Source of the DNA: JAHFTY01 sp964584785
GTDB taxonomy: Bacteria; Acidobacteriota; Terriglobia; 20CM-2-55-15
Direction: 5' to 3'
NCBI GenBank assembly: GCA_964584785.1
Contig: CAZPBY010000002.1
Coordinates: 62,001-126,000, forward strand
DNA: 64,000 nucleotides
The notes under the pieces are model-generated. The model did no database searches and was not told the origin of the DNA. It saw nothing but the letters and a program-made list of their open reading frames with translations. The position numbers and the translations under genes were made by a program. Each line of letters opens with the position of its first letter. Position 1 is the stretch's first letter. Shown piece by piece: positions 1 through 9,201 of this stretch.

Positions 1-606
1 GCCCTCGCTGTGCGGAAGGACCTTGAATTATTGCCGCCGGCTCTCGCAACCGATCTCTATCTTGCCATCATCTTCAAACGACCGTTTCCGCAATCGATTT
101 TGGAGACGATCGTCCGCCGAAACCGAGCCGAGTTTTTGCCCAAACGTGAGAACACCGAAGCGCGCGACGACATGCTCCTTGCGACTCGCTGCAGTCTTCT
201 GAAGGCATGGCTCAATCGAAATCGAAAGGAGAACATAACCGTGGGTTTGGATCGACAGCGTGTAGAACCATCCTACCGTCTCGGCCGCCTTCTGGCGGTC
301 ATCGATCGTCTCCAGCAGGATGCTTTGGGGAATGTTAACGCCACTCTCGTCGACCGCTATTACGGAAGCGCGTCGAGCACACCTGAGTCGGTTTTTCCAA
401 CGCTGCTACGACGCTCGCAACACCATCTTGGCAAGCTGCGGAGGGAAAAACCGGGACTCGCGGTGAACACAGAGAAGCTGCTGCAAGAGATCGTCGCCAA
501 TCTGGCCCGATTTCCAAAGACCATGAGCCTTGAAGAGCAGGGGTTGTTCGCGCTCGGTTTTTATCACCAGCGTCAGGACTTTTTCACGAAAAGGGAGGAC
601 ATCTAA
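1..606 (+). CDS. cas8c: Cas8c (Csd1), type I-C Cascade large subunit, C-terminal part
   Basis: Last ~200 residues of the large subunit of the type I-C surveillance complex, which reads the PAM and helps load the target strand. The frame is open from the first base, so the start lies upstream of the window. Visible: a helix-rich tail with SYRLGRLLAVIDRLQQDA near the middle and a FYHQRQDFFTKRED end, both characteristic of Csd1 C-termini. The TAA at 604-606 is one base from the cas7 start, as expected for the conserved order cas8c-cas7-cas4-cas1-cas2. cas3 and cas5 should lie just upstream but are not in view. The identification rests on sequence resemblance plus operon context. Confidence 0.93.
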   Translation, partial: ALAVRKDLELLPPALATDLYLAIIFKRPFPQSILETIVRRNRAEFLPKRENTEARDDMLLATRCSLLKAWLNRNRKENITVGLDRQRVEPSYRLGRLLAVIDRLQQDALGNVNATLVDRYYGSASSTPESVFPTLLRRSQHHLGKLRREKPGLAVNTEKLLQEIVANLARFPKTMSLEEQGLFALGFYHQRQDFFTKREDI

Positions 607-607
607 C

Positions 608-1474
608 GTGAGCGAGCTTAAGAACCGTTACGACTTTGTCTTTTTATTTGACGTCCAGGACGGAAATCCAAACGGCGATCCGGATGCCGGCAACCTGCCG
701 CGGATCGACCCGGAGACCGGTCACGGAATTGTGACCGACGTGTGCTTAAAACGGAAAATTCGCAACTATATCCAGCTTTCCAAACCCTCGGAAAAGGGAT
801 ACGACATTTTTGTGAAGGAGAAGGCTGTACTGAACAATCTGATCAAGGAAGCACACCAGGAAGAGGAAGTGAGAACGAAAGATAAGGGCGAGCGGACCGA
901 GGCTGCTCGAAAAGTAATGTGCCGGCGATTCTTCGATGTCCGCTGCTTCGGGGCTGTGATGTCTACGGGTGAAAATGCGGGACAGGTGAGAGGGCCGGTT
1001 CAACTTACGTTCTCCCGGTCCGTCGATCCCGTCGTGACACTTGAACACAGCATCACCCGAATGGCAGTTGCGACGCCGGAAGAGGCGTTGAAGCAGGAAG
1101 GGGATAATCGCACTATGGGCCGCAAGTCAACTATTCCTTACGGGCTGTACGTTTGCCGGGGTTTCGTATCGCCCTCGTTGGCTATCGGCGACCGGGGAAC
1201 GGGAATGACCGCCGAGGACCTAGAACTGATTTGGGAGTCCCTTATGAAGATGTTTGAACATGATCATTCGGCAGCGCGCGGACTCATGTCATCTCGTCAG
1301 CTTTTTATTTTCAGACATGCCTCCCACCTCGGCAATGCGCCGGCTCATCAGCTCTTCGACCGAATTCAAATCGGTAGGAAGGACGATACGAAGCCGGCGC
1401 GCTCATTTTCCGACTACCAGGTTGTCGTAAATCGCAATGAAATGCCCGCCGGGATTGAACTAATGGAAAGATAG
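608..1474 (+). CDS. cas7: Cas7 (Csd2), type I-C Cascade backbone protein
   Basis: 288-residue backbone subunit that polymerises along the crRNA spacer in the type I-C complex. I chose GTG at 608, because the protein then begins SELKNRYDFVFLFDVQDG, matching the family N-terminus; longer upstream starts would run into cas8c. Hallmarks: NPNGDPDAGNLPRIDPETG (residues ~21-39), which continues the RRM-like first strand, FGAVMSTGENAGQVRGPVQ mid-protein, and HDHSAARGLMSSRQLFIFRH in the C-terminal third. Length is normal for Csd2 (~280-290). It is one base from cas8c and ~50 bases from cas4, in one transcription unit. Confidence 0.95.
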   Translation: MSELKNRYDFVFLFDVQDGNPNGDPDAGNLPRIDPETGHGIVTDVCLKRKIRNYIQLSKPSEKGYDIFVKEKAVLNNLIKEAHQEEEVRTKDKGERTEAARKVMCRRFFDVRCFGAVMSTGENAGQVRGPVQLTFSRSVDPVVTLEHSITRMAVATPEEALKQEGDNRTMGRKSTIPYGLYVCRGFVSPSLAIGDRGTGMTAEDLELIWESLMKMFEHDHSAARGLMSSRQLFIFRHASHLGNAPAHQLFDRIQIGRKDDTKPARSFSDYQVVVNRNEMPAGIELMER

Positions 1475-1526
1475 CTCAGAGTGGGGTCACCGAGTTACTC
1501 TATGCCGGTCCAAGAGACTTTTGTTC

Positions 1527-2165
1527 ATGTTCCTAGAAGACGACCTCTTGCCGATCAGCGCTCTGCAGCACATGATTTTTTGCGAACGTCAAGCCGCGCT
1601 GATTCATGTGGAACGCTTGTGGGATGAGAATCCTCATACAGTAGAAGGGCGTCACCTGCACCACATTGCAAACGAACCTGGACACGAAACTCGAGGATCG
1701 GTACGGATTGTCCGCGGCTTGCCGCTGCGGAGTCTGAATCTGGGTGTCGCCGGGACAGCGGATGTGGTCGAATTCCACGGCTGGCCGGGACCAGTTCGGG
1801 CGTTTCCAATAGAGTACAAGAAGGGTAAACCGAAGCGTCATCGAGCCGATGAAGTGCAGCTATGCGCGCAGGCGATCTGTCTGGAGGAAATGCTGCAATG
1901 CGCGGTTCCAGCCGGCGCTTTGTTTTATGGTCGGATTCGTCATCGCCTGAACGTCGATTTCGATCCGGCGCTCCGTGAGCTCACCGTTCAGACCGCGGTA
2001 CGTTTCCGAGAGCTTGTGACGAACAAGCGAACGCCACCCGCGATATGGGGCGCCAAATGCCGCGAGTGTTCGCTGATTGACGTGTGCAAACCGAGGGCTC
2101 CCGAACACTCTGCGTTGCGATATCTGGAACGTATCCGGAGAGCCGGCTCCACGGAGGCGATTTGA
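1527..2165 (+). CDS. cas4: Cas4 RecB-like exonuclease with Fe-S cluster (spacer acquisition)
   Basis: 212-residue Cas4, which works with Cas1-Cas2 to trim prespacers and select PAM-proximal ends. ATG at 1527 is preferred over TTG at 1521 because AAGAG at ~1512-1516 is better spaced from it. Visible: the first cluster cysteine in FCERQAALI, the nuclease core GTADVVEF and IEYKKGKPKR (Asp and Glu-x-Lys), and three C-terminal cysteines in CRECSLIDVC that complete the [4Fe-4S] set. All are intact. The stop overlaps the cas1 start by four bases (TTGA), implying translational coupling. It is a stand-alone Cas4, not a Cas4-Cas1 fusion. Confidence 0.95.
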   Translation: MFLEDDLLPISALQHMIFCERQAALIHVERLWDENPHTVEGRHLHHIANEPGHETRGSVRIVRGLPLRSLNLGVAGTADVVEFHGWPGPVRAFPIEYKKGKPKRHRADEVQLCAQAICLEEMLQCAVPAGALFYGRIRHRLNVDFDPALRELTVQTAVRFRELVTNKRTPPAIWGAKCRECSLIDVCKPRAPEHSALRYLERIRRAGSTEAI

Positions 2166-3196
2166 AGCGGCATCTGAACACACTCTATGTGACGTCTCAA
2201 GGTGCATGGCTCAGCAAAGAGAGTGAGACGGTCGTTGTACAGGTGGAAGGAGAGACGCTGATCCAGTTACCGCTGATCTCGCTTGAATCGATTGTCTGCT
2301 TTGGCCGCGTGTCCTGCAGTCCTCCGTTAATGCACGCCTGCTCAGAGCGTGGAGTGGCGATTTCATTTCTTTCCGAGCACGGCCGATTTCTCGCCAAGGT
2401 GGTCGGTCCGATCAGCGGCAACGTGCTTTTGCGACGGGAGCAGTACCGGCGTGCAGACGATCCTCCCGCAGCTTCGGCGATCGCCCGCGCGATTGTGATT
2501 GCGAAGATCGCCAATGCACGATCCTCGGTGCTTCGCTCGCTTCGGGATCGCCCGGATCCCGAGAGTTGCGAAGGCACGAGAATTCGCGCCGCGCGGCACC
2601 TTGCCGCATTGATGGATCAATTGGACGCGTCAGTCGCGATGGACGCGTTGCGGGGCCATGAGGGCTCTGGCGCACGTGTGTACTTCGAAAGTTTTGATGA
2701 GATGATCACGCAACAAAAGGAGTCCTTTGGCTTCAGCGGTCGGAGCCGGCGCCCTCCCTTGGACAATGTGAACGCCATGCTTTCACTTGTCTATACGCTT
2801 GTAATGCATGACTTGATCGGCGCCCTTGAGGCCGTCGGTCTCGATCCCGCCGTCGGTTTTCTCCATAACGATCGGCCCGGGCGGCCGAGCCTGGCGCTTG
2901 ACCTTATGGAAGAGACGCGGCCGTGGCTGGCGGACCGCTTCGTTCTTGCGCTGATTAATCTGAGGCAGTTGGGCGGCACGGACTTTGTGAGGGATGAAAC
3001 CGGGGGCGTGACGTTGACGGAAGACGGACGTCGCCGTTTCCTGACCGCTTACCAGAAACGCAAACAGGAAGAGATTACGCATCCTTTTCTTGGCGAGAAG
3101 ATCGCGATTGGACTGCTTCCCCACATCCAAGCACTGTTGCTCGCCCGTCATCTGCGCGGAGACCTTGATGGATACCCGCCATTCATCTGGAAGTGA
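2162..3196 (+). CDS. cas1: Cas1 spacer-integration endonuclease, type I-C
   Basis: 344-residue Cas1 integrase that inserts prespacers at the leader end of the array as part of the Cas1-Cas2 complex. Start is TTG at 2162, overlapping the cas4 stop; it gives the family N-terminus LKRHLNTLYVTSQGAWLS. The N-terminal beta domain is followed by the alpha domain. Candidate metal ligands are the Glu of CEGTRIRAARHLAALM, the His of VGFLHNDRPGR and the acidic pair of LALDLMEETRPWLADR, all in expected positions. Length is normal for I-C Cas1. cas2 starts three bases after the stop. No damage is visible, so the acquisition module looks functional. Confidence 0.96.
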   Translation: MKRHLNTLYVTSQGAWLSKESETVVVQVEGETLIQLPLISLESIVCFGRVSCSPPLMHACSERGVAISFLSEHGRFLAKVVGPISGNVLLRREQYRRADDPPAASAIARAIVIAKIANARSSVLRSLRDRPDPESCEGTRIRAARHLAALMDQLDASVAMDALRGHEGSGARVYFESFDEMITQQKESFGFSGRSRRPPLDNVNAMLSLVYTLVMHDLIGALEAVGLDPAVGFLHNDRPGRPSLALDLMEETRPWLADRFVLALINLRQLGGTDFVRDETGGVTLTEDGRRRFLTAYQKRKQEEITHPFLGEKIAIGLLPHIQALLLARHLRGDLDGYPPFIWK

Positions 3197-3199
3197 CGC

Positions 3200-3487
3200 G
3201 TGTTAATCGTCGTCAGTTACGATGTGTCGACCAGCAGTGATGGCGGCCCGAAACGCTTACGGCGCATCGCCAAAGAATGCAAAAACTTCGGCCATCGCGT
3301 CCAAAAGTCTGTATTCGAATGCGAATTGGATCCAACCCAGTGGGCGACTCTCAAACTGAGGTTGCTCGACATCTACGAACCGGGAGAGGACAGCCTGCGC
3401 TTTTATTATCTTGGTTCAAACTGGCGCGGCGATATTGAGCATCATGGCGCGAAACCGTCCATTGATCCTGACGCGCTCATCGTCTGA
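3200..3487 (+). CDS. cas2: Cas2 spacer-acquisition protein, type I-C
   Basis: 95-residue ferredoxin-fold partner of Cas1. GTG at 3200 opens the protein with LIVVSYDVSTSSDGGPKRLR, the canonical first strand with the conserved Asp, followed by KECKNFGHRVQKSVFECEL, as in type I-C Cas2. The C-terminus SLRFYYLGSNWRGDIEHHG is also typical. It is the last gene of the cas operon; the leader begins immediately downstream. No truncation or odd residue is visible. Confidence 0.95.
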   Translation: MLIVVSYDVSTSSDGGPKRLRRIAKECKNFGHRVQKSVFECELDPTQWATLKLRLLDIYEPGEDSLRFYYLGSNWRGDIEHHGAKPSIDPDALIV

Positions 3488-3674
3488 TCGAATGCGCTGC
3501 GCGAACCCGAAGAGACCACGCCAGGCCGTGGAGGTTCGCGATGCATGTAAGTGCGTGTTGCACAATTCATTAGCTCAGGTGGCTGAAGTAGCGATTCCTC
3601 AAGGCCCACTTTGCGAATACCCTACGCGAAACCCACCCCGTATCCGCTTCGTTTGCTAGACTTACCGGAACGAA
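3488..3674 (+). promoter_or_regulatory. CRISPR leader, with a nested hairpin at 3501-3539
   Basis: 187-bp non-coding stretch between cas2 and the first repeat, in the expected place for the leader that drives pre-crRNA transcription and marks the integration end. It contains a nested inverted repeat: outer arms GCGAACC (3501-3507) and GGTTCGC (3533-3539), inner arms CCACG (3516-3520) and CGTGG (3527-3531). This could end the cas transcript or bind an acquisition factor; I cannot tell which. I see no clear sigma-70 promoter. Identification is by position only. Confidence 0.7.
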
Positions 3675-6600
3675 GTCGCGCGCCGCGCGCGCGCGTGGAT
3701 TGAAACTCGCTAAACCCTGCCACGATAGCGGATTGCGTCAGTCGCGCGCCGCGCGCGCGCGTGGATTGAAACAGACGCAAGTCGACGCCATCGACAGGAA
3801 GTTGGCGTCGCGCGCCGCGCGCGCGCGTGGATTGAAACTCGCCGATGAGAAGAGATCGATCCGAAACCAGCAGGTCGCGCGCCGCGCGCGCGCGTGGATT
3901 GAAACCGGATGTAACCCATCAGCTCGCCGAAGTCGTCCAGTCGCGCGCCGCGCGCGCGCGTGGATTGAAACGGTTGAAGTGGTGTCGCCGGCTTCACCGT
4001 TCAGTCGCGCGCCGCGCGCGCGCGTGGATTGAAACGTATCTTTAACGTGCCATTATTGGGACGGAACGGTCGCGCGCCGCGCGCGCGCGTGGATTGAAAC
4101 GTATTGATAACGCCGCAGCGGAACTGGTTAAGCTGTCGCGCGCCGCGCGCGCGCGTGGATTGAAACGGAAGCGAGTACGGAGTAAACCTGCTCGAAGCTC
4201 GTCGCGCGCCGCGCGCGCGCGTGGATTGAAACTGGAATGTACGTTTCGATCGAACGGTCAGGATCAGTCGCGCGCCGCGCGCGCGCGTGGATTGAAACAT
4301 TCAAATTTCGTCGCAGTAACATCATTTGTGACGTCGCGCGCCGCGCGCGCGCGTGGATTGAAACCTGCTGATCTCGCTAACCAATGACATGTTCAAGAGT
4401 CGCGCGCCGCGCGCGCGCGTGGATTGAAACTTTAAGATAATCTTAAAAGGATACGTCTATCCGCAAAGGTCGCGCGCCGCGCGCGCGCGTGGATTGAAAC
4501 TCAATGGCGCACTGGCACAAGGTGAGATCCGCTTTCGTCGCGCGCCGCGCGCGCGCGTGGATTGAAACGCGGATTCAACCTCGCTTACGATCCGAGTCCA
4601 CAAGTCGCGCGCCGCGCGCGCGCGTGGATTGAAACTTCATGCTCCTCCAGCACGATTTGCAGATGCAGTCGCGCGCCGCGCGCGCGCGTGGATTGAAACA
4701 GAATGAGAACGTCGTCACGGCCAGCAGTGCGGAGTCGCGCGCCGCGCGCGCGCGTGGATTGAAACATAAAGAATACTCGGCGGAGCCACGTGACGCGCGG
4801 TCGCGCGCCGCGCGCGCGCGTGGATTGAAACTGACCATCCGCAGGAGTTCCGCTTGGCGGTTGAAGTCGCGCGCCGCGCGCGCGCGTGGATTGAAACGAG
4901 TAGTGATGCTCCGTAGTTCGGATCGACCTCGAGTCGCGCGCCGCGCGCGCGCGTGGATTGAAACCGCTTAAAGCCGGACTTGGCGCCGTAAGGATCAAAG
5001 TCGCGCGCCGCGCGCGCGCGTGGATTGAAACAAAAAAGATATTACGGTGCCGGATACCAAAGCCGTCGCGCGCCGCGCGCGCGCGTGGATTGAAACAGCC
5101 CGGTGATTGCCAGGTTGAATGCGCCGGAAGGGTCGCGCGCCGCGCGCGCGCGTGGATTGAAACACCAATGGTGCGGAACGGTCCGCCGTTAATGACTGGT
5201 CGCGCGCCGCGCGCGCGCGTGGATTGAAACAGACGCAAGTCGACGCCATCGACAGGAAGTTGGCGTCGCGCGCCGCGCGCGCGCGTGGATTGAAACACAT
5301 AAAGACTGCGATGCGCCCGCAATGACAAACGGTCGCGCGCCGCGCGCGCGCGTGGATTGAAACAAAAGTGAAATCATGGGTAGCGTCAGTCCTGTTAAGT
5401 CGCGCGCCGCGCGCGCGCGTGGATTGAAACACCCTGTGATCGCGCTAGGACCTTTTAAATGTATTTGTCGCGCGCCGCGCGCGCGCGTGGATTGAAACAG
5501 TTACGCCATGTCGCGTGACAAGGCCAGCAACGAGTCGCGCGCCGCGCGCGCGCGTGGATTGAAACAGACAATGCCTCGCGTTGAAGCAGCGCATTAAGTC
5601 GCGCGCCGCGCGCGCGCGTGGATTGAAACCAGGCGCAGACTGCCACCACTCGTCGGGTGCCGATGTCGCGCGCCGCGCGCGCGCGTGGATTGAAACTAAA
5701 ATACCGCGACTGAAAAATGAGGAGACATAGTCGCGCGCCGCGCGCGCGCGTGGATTGAAACGGCGAAGCTGAACTGGCCGTCAATGGTCTCGGACGTCGC
5801 GCGCCGCGCGCGCGCGTGGATTGAAACCACATCTATATCGCAATACTCCGCGATATCTGAGGTCGCGCGCCGCGCGCGCGCGTGGATTGAAACACCGTTA
5901 TGTCTGCCCTCACTGCCGAGCGGAGATGTCGCGCGCCGCGCGCGCGCGTGGATTGAAACCTGAATGATCTGATTTTTCGTCAGTCCCTGCTGTCGCGCGC
6001 CGCGCGCGCGCGTGGATTGAAACGATCACGAACACATCAGAGTCTAGGCAATTGGTCGTCGCGCGCCGCGCGCGCGTGGATTGAAACATATATGTAAACA
6101 GGGCGGTCAAATCCCGCTTGCGTCGCGCGCCGCGCGCGCGCGTGGATTGAAACCAATTACCAATATTTGTTGTGTGGTGGAACTTCCAAGTCGCGCGCCG
6201 CGCGCGCGCGTGGATTGAAACCATTTCCGCTTCCGTACAGCTCGCCGCGCTCAACGTCGCGCGCCGCGCGCGCGCGTGGATTGAAACAGACAAGCGTCTA
6301 TGCTTATCTCGATCATCTTGACGTCGCGCGCCGCGCGCGCGTGGATTGAAACCCGATGAACGTGATGGCCCAGATTACGGCCGTCAAGGTCGCGCGCCGC
6401 GCGCGCGCGTGGATTGAAACCATACGATCCAAAGCATACCGATAGACACAGTAAGGTCGCGCGCCGCGCGCGCGCGTGGATTGAAACTGGACTGATGCCA
6501 ACATCGACAAAGCCTAGCAGTTGTCGCGCGCCGCGCGCGCGCGTGGATTGAAACCCACACAAGGGCGCACTGCGGACAAACAATGTCGTCGCGCGCCGCG

Positions 6601-7607
6601 CGCGCGTGGATTGAAACCCCATCAATCGGCTTCAGGTTGTCGTCCAGTGCTGTCGCGCGCCGCGCGCGCGCGTGGATTGAAACGGCTAAGGCTTTTGGTG
6701 TGTTGGTTGCTTTGGGTCGTCGCGCGCCGCGCGCGCGCGTGGATTGAAACGGAAACGGAGACTTTAATTCGATCGAGCTGCGCGTCGCGCGCCGCGCGCG
6801 CGCGTGGATTGAAACATTGGTGAATTGGTGATTGGCGAAGCACGTCGGCGTCGCGCGCCGCGCGCGCGCGTGGATTGAAACGATTTCCAGTCCGCCTCTG
6901 TGAAGCAAAACGAAGTCGCGCGCCGCGCGCGCGCGTGGATTGAAACCGGATCGTTGCTACCGACTTGCCCGGTCAGGAATGTCGCGCGCCGCGCGCGCGC
7001 GTGGATTGAAACCGCATGCCAGCGGTTGATTGTTACCAAAATGTTGTCGCGCGCCGCGCGCGCGCGTGGATTGAAACATTAACATCCGCCTGTCATTCCT
7101 CGAACTGCCCAGTCGCGCGCCGCGCGCGCGCGTGGATTGAAACAAGATCGCTGGCGATCCTCCTCCACATCACAACGGGTCGCGCGCCGCGCGCGCGCGT
7201 GGATTGAAACGCTAACTGACGCTCCCTCGCGCCGACGCGCCAAGTCGCGCGCCGCGCGCGCGCGTGGATTGAAACGTATTACCGGTAACGTTAATCTTCG
7301 GGAGAAGCTGTCGCGCGCCGCGCGCGCGCGTGGATTGAAACACCGGTGACTGTGACGATGCGTCCATTTTGCTGGCGTCGCGCGCCGCGCGCGCGCGTGG
7401 ATTGAAACAGACTCGATCAAGTCATACTCCTCTAGCCAAGGTGGTCGCGCGCCGCGCGCGCGCGTGGATTGAAACTGAGCTGAATGTAGAGTACCCCTCG
7501 CCGGCTATAGTCGCGCGCCGCGCGCGCGCGTGGATTGAAACAGATGACGAAAAGCTTCGTCAGCAGAAGGAAGTGGTCGCGCGCCGCGCGCGCGCGTGGA
7601 TTGAAAC
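3675..7607 (+). CRISPR. Type I-C CRISPR array, 60 repeats and 59 spacers
   Basis: I counted 60 direct repeats from 3675-3706 to 7576-7607. The consensus is 32 nt, starting GTCGCGCGCC and ending GTGGATTGAAAC, a type I-C repeat in the same orientation as the cas genes. The ATTGAAAC end supplies the crRNA 5' handle. Spacers are 32-38 nt, mostly 33-35. Three repeats, numbers 37 (6058-6087), 41 (6323-6352) and 45 (6588-6617), are 30 nt, lacking one GC step. Spacer 2 (3773-3806) and spacer 24 (5231-5264) are identical. The central stretch is almost pure alternating C and G, so the hairpin stem can form in several registers. Long arginine-rich frames across this stretch are artefacts of the repeat. 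Confidence 0.99.
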
Positions 7608-8852
7608 GGGCCAGAGGTTCGCCTTGAGGTTGTCTCCCGGGAAGCGGACAAAGAGCGAAAACCGTTCGAGCGAAACCTGATCAACAACAAGGACGGACTG
7701 CCACTGGATAGCGCGTGGGGAAGCCGCCGCCGAAGCCGGCTACCTGCCCGTCGAGTCGACAACATCCGACCTGCTTGACTTGATCGATCAGAAATTGCGG
7801 GGACAGCCGATCTACGCGAAGGGCTCCGAGAATTCTCAGGCGATTCAGCAGAATCTGATCCTCGGACAGCTCGGGGATCATTTGAAATCCCGCGATGTGG
7901 ATTTAAAAAGCGCGACGAATGCGGAGATCAAGAAGCTGCTCCAGGAAGAAGCGGCGGCTCCGGCGATCGATCCGCTCACCGGTAGCGTGCTCCATCAAGG
8001 GCGCATGGAGCGGGCCGGAGACGGGACCGTCTCCTTTGCGCAAGCGGACATACCCGGGGAACCGCGGATTCGTTTAACTGGAAACGAAGTCGGGCATTTC
8101 GATGGCCAGTCGATCGACCAGGCGCGCGCGGACGGGCCGGCCTACTACAAGCGCGAACTCCAGGGCACTGCGCCCATTGAACGCGAGGGTCTCCTGTTCG
8201 CTTTACCAGTAAGGCGCTCGGAAGGATCTTCCACGCAACGGACCGAACGAAGATTCGATTATTGGCGGCTGTTCCCGACATCATCCGCAACGTGAGTATC
8301 TCGGAAGCCTTCCCGACAAAAAAGGCCGTCTACACGTCAAAGCGCACCATTATTTTCTGGAGCACGTGGGGATCGGCGACGAAAGCGTGTGGGCCGTTGT
8401 TACCGCTCGGGAATATCGGGATGGAACGATCTTTTACGACGTCAATTATGCGGGTACGGAACAAAAGGCTCGAGGGTTCCTGGTTCTAAAGGACCTGGCC
8501 GACGAGCCTTCTAAGAGTGGCGGTGAAACCACCCTCACTCAAAGTATAACCCCGGAGCCCGGAAACGCCACATCGCCCGAAAATACCAATCGCGGTCAAA
8601 TCCGACTCGGCGCCAACCGGCAATTCTCAATCGACCTTCTCGAGAAGGCCGATCTGTCGACCTTCCTGCATGAAACCGGCCATTTCTACCTCGAGCCGTT
8701 CGGAGACGTCGTCGACGAATTACGCACACGGCCGGGAGAACTGACAGCCGAACAGCAAAAGATCGTCGCGGATTATGACAAAGCCCTCGAATGGCTCGGC
8801 GTTGAATCGCGCGATAAGATCGGAAATGAGGTTCGCCTTGAGGTTGTCCCAC
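7608..8852 (+). pseudogene. Decayed fragment of a phage large polyvalent protein gene, inside the CRISPR locus
   Basis: Between the last intact repeat and two degenerate repeats lies ~1.24 kb that reads as one protein only across three frame changes, near 7712, 8195 and 8293. The pieced product contains EAAAEAGYLPVESTTSDLL and LIDQKLRGQPIY, then VKAHHYFLEHVGIGDESVW, which resembles phage RelE/barnase-like nuclease domains, then LLEKADLSTFLHETGHFYLE and ALEWLGVESRDKIG. The HETGH segment and its flanks are typical of giant phage or plasmid polyvalent (antirestriction/helicase) proteins. Start and end are missing. A 21-bp direct repeat flanks the fragment (7614-7634 and 8828-8848). The family call is from pattern memory; the frameshifts and flanking repeat are seen directly. 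Confidence 0.75.
7614..7634 (+). repeat. 21-bp direct repeat, left copy (partner 8828-8848)
   Basis: The 21 bases from 7614 to 7634 recur exactly at 8828-8848, 1214 bp downstream and in the same orientation. The left copy lies where spacer 60 should be, six bases after the last intact repeat. The right copy ends four bases before the degenerate repeat at 8853. The copies diverge immediately outside these limits. Both encode EVRLEVV in the frame of the phage-like fragment. Length and placement suggest each copy is part of one original spacer. Confidence 0.9.
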
Positions 8853-8944
8853 GTCGCGCGCCCGCGTGGATTGAAACAGGTTCAATCGGGCATGATTTGT
8901 CTGTGGGCCAAGGTCGCGCGCCGCGCGCGCGTGTGGATTGAGAC
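8853..8944 (+). CRISPR. Degenerate trailer end of the CRISPR array (two damaged repeats, one spacer)
   Basis: A 25-nt shortened repeat (8853-8877), which keeps GTCGCGCGCC and GTGGATTGAAAC but lacks seven central bases, is followed by a 35-nt spacer-like segment (8878-8912). Then comes a full-length 32-nt repeat (8913-8944) with two substitutions, giving GTGTGG and GAGAC in place of GCGTGG and GAAAC. Decay at the end far from the leader is usual for CRISPR arrays. These copies are separated from the main array by the phage-like fragment, so the array once continued to 8944. Confidence 0.9.
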
Positions 8945-9201
8945 CTCTACCTTATATAGTTGCCACTTGTCGCTTCTATGGCGGATCTTTACAAAACCGC
9001 GACAGGTCCTTTCTGAATCCATGGTAATCTCCGCAAAGCATCCAGTTACGCCGCAAATCACGGGCGTCCCCGCAGAAATGGACCAGGAATTGAAGGCCGC
9101 GCCTGCCAGACCTCTACCGCTCCGTCTCCCGTTATTCACTCACCCACTTTCACCTACCGGGATATTCAAATGCCCGACGTCCTCCATCATTACGTGTTAA
9201 A

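Noticed and set aside
3700..7420. Many open frames on both strands across the array encoding arginine-rich repeats such as SRAARARGLK or SIHARARRAT
   Set aside because: They are translations of the GC-rich CRISPR repeat, whose length keeps frames open; no start or ribosome-site support.
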